Origin: Harmonia axyridis
Taxonomy: Eukaryota > Arthropoda > Insecta > Coleoptera > Coccinellidae
Reading direction: 5' to 3'
Length of the DNA: 64,000 bases
NCBI RefSeq assembly: GCF_914767665.1
Contig: NC_059501.1
Span: 68,980,798 to 69,044,797, forward strand
The position numbers and the translations under genes are program-made. The stretch's first letter is position 1, and the number at the start of each line of letters is the position of its first letter. Shown piece after piece: positions 47,731 through 57,096 of the stretch. The notes beneath the pieces were generated by a model. That model was not told the DNA's origin, ran no database searches, and was given only the letters and a program-made list of their open reading frames with translations.

Positions 47731-48350
47731 AAACTGTGTGATATAGCGCAATTCCTCTTTGCTACTGATCATCTTTGACGTTCACTCAAACTAAACTGAG
47801 TAAACTAATCACAAAACTGTTACAAAAGTTTTTGAAGTAAGAAACCTAATGTTCCTGTCGTCATCTAGTCGAACCCGACAGGACTCATACAATGGGAGAT
47901 ACAAATTACTAAAGCCATCTATTGGAAAAATAGTTAATTTCCTTTTACTACAACTAATATATGATATACTTTATATACTCCAAATAAGGCAACATGATAA
48001 AGATCCACATTTCATCACATCAATGAACGAGACTAATTCTAACGCTAAATGTTAATTTGTTCAAGAAATACAAAATTTTCCTGGGAATCATAGAGCAGAC
48101 AAATCTATAGAATTAGTGGAAACTAACGTTGCAATTTTAGAATTCTTGGTTGCAACATGAGCATAAATGTTTTCTCCGTCACCTCAATCGCTTTCCGGAA
48201 AACTTTGGTGATTTTAGTGGTGAAGAACAAGGGGAAAGATTCCATCAGGACATTAAAACTATGGAAGATCGATATCTAGGAAGATGGGATATCCACATGA
48301 TAGCCAACTACTATTGGAAAATAGTATATAACATTACTAGCATGGTAAGA
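47731..48350. other. Non-coding stretch
   Basis: No gene recognised. ACTATTGGAAAATAGT near 48310 is a small inverted repeat just ahead of the hairpin. Confidence 0.4.
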
Positions 48351-48427
48351 GGGTTTTTACTGGCGAATGGAGGATATAATTGACGAGCCGCAGGCGAGTC
48401 AGTTACCTCCTTGAGCCAGTAAAACCC
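48351..48427. repeat. Imperfect hairpin upstream of the Crypton-type gene
   Basis: GGGTTTTTACTGGC, GGAGG and TGAC on the left pair with GTCA, CCTCC and GCCAGTAAAACCC on the right. The loop is GAGCCGCAGGCGA. It resembles the hairpin at 22005-22080 in architecture. It lies about 190 bases before the recombinase start, so it is probably part of the element's 5' end. Confidence 0.75.
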
Positions 48428-48619
48428 GTTACCTTGCGTGTATTGTTTTATATTTTATTTGTTTCTCATTTGTAAAAAGGTTAGATAAATTCCAAAAAAA
48501 TCTCAATAATTTGTCTCAAATGTCGTAAGCTATCATAGACAAGTCTATGTAAGCTATGGAAGCGTTGCCATGAACATGTCTGTTTATTTTTCTTTACATT
48601 TGTTTTGGCGAAAGAGAAA

Positions 48620-49419
48620 ATGAATGTACCAAAAGAAATTATTGAGGCAGCCAGTAGTGTAGCTTCAAGTTTATTACCTGCAAAATCAGCTTCAAGGTAC
48701 GAGCGAGAATACGACGACTTCAAAAAGTGGCAAAACAAAAATAGTCTGATTGGGGTAACTGAAGATGTTTGTTGGTCTACTTGAAACAACTATCAGCTAG
48801 ATTCAGCCCTAATACTTTATGGGCAAAATGGTCTAGGCTGAAAAGCTGCTTGGAAATGAAAGAAAATGCCCCTGTTCGCAGGTTTGTTTTCCTTAAAAAA
48901 TTTATTGAAAAATATGACGTTTGGTTGTCATTTGCAGATTTCAAAAGGTAATAGCGTTTCTGAAACGAAAAAATGAGCGTTATACGCCAAAAAAGGCCAA
49001 GGTATTAAGTAAATAAGAGGCTGAACAATTTATTTTACATGCTCCTGATGACCAGTGGTTGCTGGCTAAAATTGTAACAATATTTGGGATTTTTGGATGT
49101 TGTCGATTTGACGAAATCTCTCCTTAAACATGAATGATGTAGAAGATATGGGAAAATACGTTATTGTGACATTGCGGCAAACAAAAAATTTAAGAACAAG
49201 AAGATTCACCATAACCGATGATGGCTGCAGCTTCAAGCCTTGCATGTTATACAGAAAATATGTAAATCTTCGGCCTCCTGGAACAGAAAGCCTAAGATTT
49301 TTTTTGACATACCCACATGGAAAAATCTGTATTACTGGAAATAACAATTGTACCATGATTTTCAACATATATGACGATAAAACAAAATTTTCTTATGTAA
49401 ATAATACTACTAACTTGTA
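48620..49419 (+). pseudogene. Crypton-type tyrosine recombinase, truncated, with a 56-bp intron
   Basis: From the ATG at 48620 the frame reads MNVPKEIIEAASSVASSLLP then AKSASRYEREYDDFKKW, the N-terminal SAM-like core-binding domain. A frameshift near 48767 leads to LSARFSPNTLWAKWSRLKS. At 48882-48937 a short intron (CGCAG|GTTTGT ... TTTGCAG|ATTTC) removes 56 bases and restores RFQKVIAFLKRKNERYTPKK. An in-frame TAA, then FGIFGCCRFDEIS with the first catalytic Arg, another frameshift, and VIVTLRQTKNLRTRRFTI, YRKYVNLRPPGTESLRFF and HGKICITGNN follow, to the stop at 49417-49419. The HxxR and catalytic Tyr region normally found after this point is missing. In intact elements the enzyme cuts and joins DNA through that Tyr. 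The copy is dead. Confidence 0.78.
48882..48937 (+). other. Predicted 56-bp intron in the recombinase pseudogene
   Basis: GT...AG ends with donor GTTTGT and acceptor TTTGCAG. Splicing joins PVRR to FQKVIAFLKR in frame, matching the family, whereas reading through meets a stop. The length is near the lower limit for insect introns. Confidence 0.6.
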
Positions 49420-50161
49420 AAAATTTTGCAAGTTAACTGTCAGTTTTACAAGTCAGTGACTTGATAAAATAAACTTTCTTGATTAATATTGTGTTTTTGG
49501 AAACTGACGTTTACAAATGAGAAACAAATAAAATATTTTACGGAACTCCATTCTAGAAAGTTATATGGAAGGCAATTTTTGAGTGACTAATCTATGTGAA
49601 TTTTGTAATGACTACTTAAATTCATGTGTAAACTATGTATCGAAGCAATTTGGTTGTTCAATATATTAATTAAAATTTTGAAGAATTCACTGAAAATTCT
49701 AACCTAACTTTTTTCCGCTGAGATAGTCATGATATTTTCAATTCACTCATAAAAAAATATCATAAGAAAATCATCACTTCACATTTGATCGAAAAGAAAG
49801 TTTTTTTTTTTTCGTTTTCGGCGTAGGTGGAAACCACACCAACTTACACTCATTTGAACCAAGCCTTTTGTGAAATGAGTAAAGCACTTCGTGAAATAAT
49901 TTTGAGCGCCTTTCCATTCATGCACCAACTGCGTCTTTGAAGAAGTAAAAGTATATATGGTTATAACCATTATTGCTGTGCATGGACATTTTTTATTTTA
50001 ATGTTGTTCCAGCATATATTTATTGAGTGTATTTATCGAATGAATAAACATATATTATTATTATTATTATATGCGGTCTCCAAAGGTGCTAATGACGCAT
50101 GAATTAACGAACCCTCAAAAGCACAAGACTTCATGTTAGAGCTCGAAATCGTTATTCTATA
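49420..50161. other. Non-coding stretch with (TTA)n microsatellite
   Basis: No gene. A (TTA)n run is present near 50055-50073, and a T run near 49801-49812. The TTA run could be the tail of a lost LINE. Confidence 0.5.
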
Positions 50162-50163
50162 TA

Positions 50164-51793
50164 CAGGGTGATTTCGAAAGAGGCCGTCAGATATTTGGTT
50201 TATGGTTGGGGGCCTTTATTGAGAGTCTACAGGGTAATTTGTCCAATTCGACCAATTTTTCCTTAATTCATAACTTTGGTATGGATCGATCAATATTGAT
50301 GCAATTTTCAGTGTAGAAAAATATGATTATCTACTTTCAATAATTTCAACACTTCTTCGAAAATACAGGGTGGGAATTATGATAAGTTCGGATTAAATTT
50401 GCAGGTTGAAAGAACACCCTGTACCTTCCGTTTTCAAAAATTCACTACCTGCTTAAGATTCTACCAAAGTTGTACATTACTGGAGCGTTTTTATTTTTTT
50501 TGCACACGTCCATTGTTCCTAGAAAAATTTTTCGAAGATGAACAATCTAGTTATTTCGCTCCAAGGCAGTGAGAATATTCTGAACTAGATAGTAAAGCTG
50601 TATCGTCAAATGATATAAAGCTCTTTCTGAGTTCTAAAGTAGTTTCTCCAAATTCGAAATTCGTTTTTAATCACTCATATTCTGATGTATTAAATCATTT
50701 AATCCGGAAAATTTCTTCATACGTACCTAAGTAAATCAAAAAATCTACAACAACTAATACAGATTAAACATACGAAACATATTATGAAAGGCAAAACCAA
50801 GGATTAACACAAAATTTACATAGAATGGTCGGAATGATTTCCTTTTTTCTGAATACACATTCGCGACCATTTTATTAAATTTCCAATTGACCTTCTGCTG
50901 AGGGATTGATTTTGCTTTGTGATATTACATTCCTCGAAAATTCTTTCAACTAGGTGTTCTCTACTTCTAATTTCAATTTCAAATTCCTAATTCGTAACTA
51001 ATTTGACGAGTACTAATAGACGGTTCCTCCTACACCTGTTCAACAATTTGATTGAAAATTTCATTTTGAGTAGGCCTATCAATGTGCTCTGCCTTACTAG
51101 GATATTGCCCATGTTCTTTAGAATAATGGAATACCTGTCCAAAAGTAACTTTATTTCGTTGACGCCGGTTGAGAAATCGTCTTTGGTATTCCATTTTGGC
51201 TTCATTTCCATTTCCGTTACAAAAATCATAAACAAAAATCAAATATGCATATTCCGCATCAGTAAATAATTGGGACATGTTTAAATACACTTCTCGTGAC
51301 ATATTATTTATTTAATATTCTCATTCTGTGGTTCACTGTGATAGTAACCATCGATCTTAACGAACTTGATTTAAATTGAGATATAAGTTTCATGGAAAAT
51401 TTTCAATTTGATAAAAACTATTTTTCATCATTCGGAAGAGCTTTGTATCATTGGACGATGCAGCTTTACTGTCTAGTTCAGAATATTTTCACTGCCTAGG
51501 AGCAAAATAACGATATTGTTCATCTTGAAAAACTTTTTCTAGGAAAACTAAACGAGTGCCAAAAAAAAATAAAACGCTCCAGTAATGTACAGGGTGTTTT
51601 TTCAACCTTCAAATTTGATCTGAACTCATCATAATTCCCACCCTGTATTTTAAGACAGTGTTGGAATTATTGAAAGAAGATAGTCATATTGTTCTACACT
51701 GGAAATTTCATCAATATTGATAAAGCTTCGCCAAAGTTATGAATAAAAGAAAAATCGGACAAATCACCCTGTAGACTCTCAATAATCACCCTG
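50164..51793. mobile_element. FB-C: giant fold-back element, 1630 bp, TA-flanked
   Basis: It starts CAGGGTGATT and ends AATCACCCTG with TA on both sides (50162-50163, 51794-51795). The left arm (50164 to about 50640) and right arm (about 51425-51793) are inverted copies; the right arm lacks about 45 bases present near the left end. Each arm contains further TACAGGGT or CACCCTGTA motifs: left at about 50162, 50230, 50366 and 50423; right at about 51591, 51640, 51768 and 51788. A small TACAGGGTGGGAATTATG...CACCCTGTA module of about 66 bases sits inside each arm, suggesting nested or composite ends. The central loop, about 785 bases, carries a transposase-like HTH fragment. Interpreted as a deletion and duplication derivative of a mariner-type transposon. 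Confidence 0.82.
50990..51302 (-). pseudogene. HTH fragment like the N-terminus of mariner-like transposases, in the loop of FB-C
   Basis: From the ATG at 51300-51302 the minus strand reads MSREVYLNMSQLFTDAEYAY, then LIFVYDFCNGNGNEAKMEYQ and RRFLNRRQRNKVTFGQV. This fits the pattern of an N-terminal helix-turn-helix found at the start of many insect mariner-like transposases (xxAEYADMxFIYGxxxGNAxxAxxxYxxRFPxRRxPxxxxF). It ends with TQNEIFNQIVEQV, a stop at 51030, and in the same frame EEPSISTRQISYELGI, which matches the next family segment. After that the similarity ends; no DDE catalytic core exists in the element. So the loop retains roughly the first 105 codons of a lost transposase. This links the palindrome to an autonomous parent. 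Confidence 0.62.
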
Positions 51794-51795
51794 TA

Positions 51796-52121
51796 TAGAA
51801 GCAAAATCTCAACACTATCGGTTTTGTAATCACTGAAATATTGTCATTCGATCGGCCATATTAACGGATCCCTTAGTCGGATTTCACCCGTTGGTAAAAT
51901 CCGCGGCTAAGTTCATTAATGCATTAATGAACATAGCATGGCATTCGAGATCGGAATTATCCTCAGGCATTCGAATTTCTAGGTCTTTCAGTTCGAATAA
52001 TATCGAATTTGACCACGTATTGGGTTCACTGAGTTGAACCTTATCGTTTGAGAGGATTCCAGGCAAAATTAGAGACATTGTGACGAAATTTGATGGAAGC
52101 TCTCTAATCGGAGAACGCGTG
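51796..52121. other. Spacer between FB-C and the tandem array
   Basis: No coding signature seen. Confidence 0.4.
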
Positions 52122-53190
52122 CTTGAAAATATTCATCACTTCGAAATATAATATAAATAAAAAATAAGAATATAATTTTTTCAGTGTAAAAGATCAAATG
52201 AATAAATTTCCTTTCATTTTAAGAAATAACTATTAGCACAAATGACAAAATGAAGCATATAGTTTAGCAATGCTAGGTAGTTTGCAACTTTTACTCCCAA
52301 TTTGGACAAATTTACAAAGTGAAAAATATTGCTTTAGCACAGCAATAAGCATTCAGTAATACTAGAGCCTGTTTCCCAAAATGGTTTGCAATTTTTACTT
52401 TCACTTTTGACGAATTAACAAAGTGAAAAATAACGCTGTAGCACAATAATATGCATTTAGGAGTTAGGCCGGTTTCACCTAAATTGATTGAATATTTTCT
52501 TTCCTTAAAAATATTCATCGCTTTGAAATGTAATATAGATGAAAAACTCAAAATATGATTCTTTCAATGTGAACTTTCAAATAAATGAATTTACTCTCAT
52601 TGTAAGAAATAACTATTAGCACAACTGACAAAAAAAAGCATCTGCGTTCAGCATGCTAGGTACATTGGAACATTTCTTTGCGTATTTTGACAAATATGCA
52701 GAGTGAAAAATACAACACTATGCATTAAGTATTACTAGTGCCTGTTTCACCGAAGTAATTTGCAACCTTTACTTTCAATTTTGAGAAATTTACAAAGTGA
52801 AAAATAATGCTGTATCACAACAATATGCATTGGGTAATCGTAGGGCCTGTCTCACTGAAATAGTTTGCAACTTTCACTTTCAATTCGGACAAATTTACAA
52901 AGTGAGAAATAATGTTTCAGCACAACAATTTGCATTTAGTAATACTAGGTCCTGTTTCTCAAAACAGTTTACAAATTTTTATTTCCAATTTTGAAAAATT
53001 TACAAAATGAAAAATAACTCTGTAGCACAACAATATGGATTTAGTAATGCTAGGGCCTGTTTCACCAAAATAATTTGCAACTTTCACTTTCAAATTTGAA
53101 AAATTCACAAAGTGAAAAATAACGCTGTAGCATAACAACATGCATTTATTAATACTAGGGCCTGGTTCACCGAAGTAGTTGCATTTACTT
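52122..53190. repeat. Tandem array, unit about 105 bp, plus a duplicated leader
   Basis: TTTGCAA (or close variants) recurs at 52281, 52385, 52759, 52864, 52968, 53074 and about 53178, a spacing of 104-106 bases. Each unit contains TTTCACTTTCAATTT, ACAAAGTGAAAAATAA, GCTGTAGCACAACAATATGC and AGGGCCTGTTTCACC. Between the second and third sites the array is broken by about 160 bases starting AAAATATTCATCGCTT. That segment is itself a copy of the leader at about 52125-52275, so the array has a higher-order structure. The block GGGCCTGTTTCACCAAA closely matches the terminal repeat of the PIF/Harbinger MITE at 12035-12869, so the unit may derive from such an element. No coding function. Confidence 0.85.
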
Positions 53191-54179
53191 GCAGGGATGG
53201 CTGTGCACACCAAAGGATTAATAAATCCTCATTTGTTATTCCAGGAAAACTCTGATGATGGTCTTCAATTAGACCGAAAGCGCTTGGTTTTGCACTCAAA
53301 ATAAAATATCACACTGAAGTACATATAATTTATTTATTATGCATTCAGTAGGGCCGATTTCACCAAACTTTTGAATATTTTCCTCGATCTTTCACTTCAC
53401 ACATGACAATTCTAAATGTTATTCGTGGAAAGTAGTTATTTTGAAAAGTAGAATGTGCAAAATGAAAAAGTGCGAGGGATTTAGAATAATAGGCTTCTGG
53501 TTACTAATTGGCGTTTTTTGAAGCTGAATTTTTCCTGTATGTTTCAATTCAGATTATTCGTGTTCTAAATTATCACATGCTTTCTTGTTTGAAGTTGAGA
53601 ATATTTTGTATTTCTCTATCTCAAAAGAATATATAGTTTATTTTGTTTACTCAAAATAGTCACGCAGGAAGACGTTAGAGTCAAATCCGGTAGCCTTAGT
53701 GATACGTCTTGTTTTTTATTAATCAATGATTGAAAAATAAAGAAATTGAATTTTTGAGAACCGTTTTGACCTTACTATCTCATATAAAATTCAGGTAGAT
53801 TTGTCCTAATAAATGTTGCTTTTATATATAAGCAAGTATTGATGAAATAAGTTTTATTCTGAAATATCGAAACTATTTTCCTATTCGAAAATCAACAAGC
53901 CGTTATTTGAACGGATTATTGTTTCAATTGATATCTTGCTTTCTGATTGAAAATGAAAAAGTTTCAATTATAGATGCAGACTTTTATATGAATTGAACTA
54001 AAATAATTTAAACCAAATAAATAAATAATTTTTCTAGAATTTTTCAAACAGTAACCTTCCATATCAAATTCCTGCGATGTATAAAAAAAAGAATCCATTC
54101 TCCAAATTAACTCACCATCACGACGGAGAACTTTCCAAAGTTTCACCCTAACCTAATTCCTCTCAACGAAAGAACAAGA
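53191..54179. other. Non-coding stretch
   Basis: No gene. AGGGCCGATTTCACCAAAC near 53350 is another Harbinger-like terminus motif. GACCGAAAGCGCTTGG near 53272 resembles a motif found at 3' ends of some retroelements, but no family is claimed. Confidence 0.45.
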
Positions 54180-54753
54180 GAACAGATCAATCGAATTTAG
54201 GGAACTTCATTGAAGTCACAACAACCGAACAACAGGTCCATCTTCAAGAGAAAACAGAAGTCCACATCCGGAGAAGCGTCAAAGAGTGCAACATCAGCAA
54301 AGAAAAAGACGCAACAGATGACCGCTGATCCATCACATCGCGTCCTACTGGGATGTTTTCACGGGCGAAGGAGTCGTCTAACTAACTGCCGTCGCGACGC
54401 TCATGGGCGATGTGGAAGAGAGGACGTATTTGACGCGACGCACGAAGAAGAATCGCAGCACTGCTTTCGGATCGACGGGTGGAAAACATCTGGGAGATGG
54501 TAAAGTTCCGCACGACCAAATTGGTTGCGTTTCCTGATTGGAATTAGTTTTCTGTCTGTCGTTGCGTCGCTGGAGTTATGGCATGTGCCTATTTGCCGCA
54601 TGTATTCATTTCCCAGGAGGCAAATTGATTCTCGTACGAAGTTTTCCGATCAATTATTGGTGGATACTGATCTTGTTGACACTGCTTAGTTTAATTGCAG
54701 ATTCGCGTTCGATTAGAACATTCTTCGACATCTGACATTGAATTGAGTATGAA
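54180..54753 (+). other. GC-richer unassigned segment, possibly coding
   Basis: This stretch is visibly richer in G and C than its neighbours. It has two adjoining plus-strand open frames: 54210-54503 (97 codons, basic, with KRKQKSTSGEASKSATSAKK) and 54538-54735 (65 codons, hydrophobic end). Another frame contains MGDVEERTYLTRRTKKNRST. None matches a family I can name. It could be an exon of a host gene, a diverged mobile-element ORF, or chance. It ends where the second LTR copy begins. Confidence 0.3.
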
Positions 54754-57096
54754 TGTAGGATCCAGTTATTGTTCCCTGTAAATAATTGAGATGGTCAACC
54801 GGATGCTTGGAGACCTATTAGTTTCTTTTAGTGTCGAGGGCATGACAGTTTCAATCGATTTACAGGGAACGAATCGTTATTGTACAGGGTGGGCGAATTT
54901 CGATGTTTTAGCACTACAACTTTTGAACCAGAGGAGATAGACAAAATCTGATACCCACTTCTCGATCTCTTTTTCTGAGAAACTAACAAGGGGAGTATTC
55001 ATTTTTGGCCACCTTCTTTTGTTTTCGAGTTATAAGCGAAAATTGGTAAAATGGCGATATCGAAAAACATTTATATCTCCGCTAATACTGATGATAGAGC
55101 TCTGAAATTAAAACATTATACAGGCACTTTTTTACGTAGTATTTTCAAAAGGGTTTTTAATTACGAAGCTATGACCCAAAGTTATGTTTTTTTAAATGGG
55201 AACACTAGATTTTTGTGCCATTTTCTGAAAGCTTAATTTTTCCTGATTTCAAAAATATATAACATCGTATGATTCGTATCAAAATGAATAACAGAAAATG
55301 GTCAAAAACCTTTTTTTTCCTTAAGAGTCTCAATATTTCTATGGTTTCAACTGTTGATGGGCCTTCCTATAACAAGAGCAGTGTCCTTCCGTCAATCTGA
55401 TTATTTCTATGCTTTTCACTTTTTTCTACAAAATTCGAATCTATATTCATTTTATACAAATAGTTTCGAAAAGATAAACGAACTTGCAAAAAGGTTCCTA
55501 GGTGGCTTGAACACAGTTTCAAATATTCATCTATTGAAATATCGAGAAGAGGTGTCGACTGTGCATTGTGCAATTGTTGTCATTATTAGGTAAAATATTA
55601 TTTCTTGTTTGTCCCTTCGTAATTAAAATGTTGAGTTCAATCAGTTATGCATTGTTTCAGATGCTGTTTAAAATGAATTGGTACTTGTGCGTATTGATTC
55701 TGGAGACCTATGTAAATAATCTCCTGATACATGCATCTCATTACAACTCTTTCGATTGAAAAATTCGATCTTGTGGTTTCTCCGTTATTTCCAAATCAAT
55801 TTTTAGATAAAAAATTTATAAAACATATCTAGATTCGAATTTTGTAGAAATAAGTGAAAAGCATAGAAATAATCAGATTGACGGAAGGACACTGCTCTTG
55901 TTATAGAAAGCTCCATTTTTCTGTGTTCAGTTGAAACCATAGAAATATTGAGACTCTTAGGTGAAAAGAGGTTTTTGGCCATTTTCTATTATTTTACTGA
56001 TCCGAACCATACGATGTTATATATTTTTGAAATCAGGAAAAATTAAGCTTTCAGAAAATGGCACAAAAATCTAGTGTTCCCATTTAAAAAAACATAACTT
56101 TGGGTCATAGCTTCGTAATTAAAAACCCTTTTGAAAATACGAGCACGCCACTGGATTCTACGTAAAAAAGTGCCTGTATAATGTTTTAATTTCAGAGCTC
56201 TATCATCAGTATTAGCGGAGATATAACTGTTTTTCGATTTCGCCATTTTTCCAATTTTCGCTTATAACTCGAAAACAAAAGAAGGTGGCCAAAAACGAAA
56301 ACTACCGTTTTTAGTTTCTCAGAAAAAGAGATCGAGAAGTGGGTATCAGATTTTGTCTATCTCCTCTGGTTCAAAAGTTGTAGTGCTAAAACATCGAAAT
56401 TTGCCCACCCTGTACATATAATGTAAAAAGAATGATTTATTCTTCGAGATGTCGAAGATATGTCATGTAGTTGTAAATCTTGAAGAGATTTACTGGGGGG
56501 TTGGGAAAGTTCGAAGACAACACGGTCGTACCACATGTGTCACATCTGTGTATCAGGTTCTAGTCCTTCGAGAATATTCGATATCCAGGAATCCGCAAAG
56601 ATCTTTGTGGGAGATACGGCAAAATTCTTATTGGACTAGGGAATGGTACTTTCCCTAAGGGTGTGGTCAATCTGGAAGGAGGGAAGGATATTCAGAGTGG
56701 ACGGGGTAAGTTTCGGTCAGGGGACGAAGTAAGTTGGAGTCGAGAGTCAGTTCAAGTTAAGTCGAAGGTGAGTAAAGTTCGGTCGGTCAACCTAAGTCGA
56801 AGTAAGAGTAAGTCTAGACGGTTGAAACTTAAGACGTAAGACAAAAAGACGGTTCGCGGACTAGATTAAGACGAGTCGCGAACGAATCGAAGACGAGACG
56901 ACCGAAACTTATTTTTATTAGGAAGTTATTAGGATCTTCTCAATACTGAGTTTGTACTGTATAATTGTGGCTTTGCAAGTAGATGTAAATAATTGAAAAG
57001 AGTTTAATTATTACAAATCCAACAAAGTCACGGAGAAAAAGACGAAAGGCCAGGTAATCGAATCATACCTCTAGACGATCGATTAACCCAGCCTAC
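54754..57096. repeat. Second LTR copy, interrupted by FB-B
   Basis: TGTAGGATCCAGTTATT at 54754 and CCAGCCTACT at about 57096 correspond to the two ends of the solo LTR at 44878-45704. The copies are alignable throughout (for example GACCTATTAGTTT, GTCGAAGATATGTCATG, GAAGACAACACGGTCGTACC). Without the 1528-base FB-B insertion and its extra TA, this copy is about 813 bases. Outer 4-5 base direct repeats are not visible, and a LINE begins at once on the right, so one flank was probably lost. Confidence 0.82.
54885..56412. mobile_element. FB-B: giant fold-back element, 1528 bp, TA duplication proven by empty site
   Basis: It starts CAGGGTGGGC and ends GCCCACCCTG. Arms of about 560-590 bases (54885-55446 and 55826-56412) are inverted copies with few differences; the right arm has about 18 extra bases near 56140-56160. 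The central loop of about 380 bases has no recognisable coding content. TA flanks it at 54883-54884 and 56413-56414. The first LTR copy has the uninterrupted site TTATTGTACATATAATG (about 44999-45015), where only one TA is present. FB-B therefore inserted at TA and duplicated it. The ends match FB-A over 10 bases. It is non-autonomous and presumably mobilised by a Tc1/mariner-type transposase. Confidence 0.92.

Noticed and set aside
54210..54503. Basic 97-codon frame as a named host protein
   Set aside because: No family could be recognised and competing frames overlap; it is kept only as an unassigned segment.
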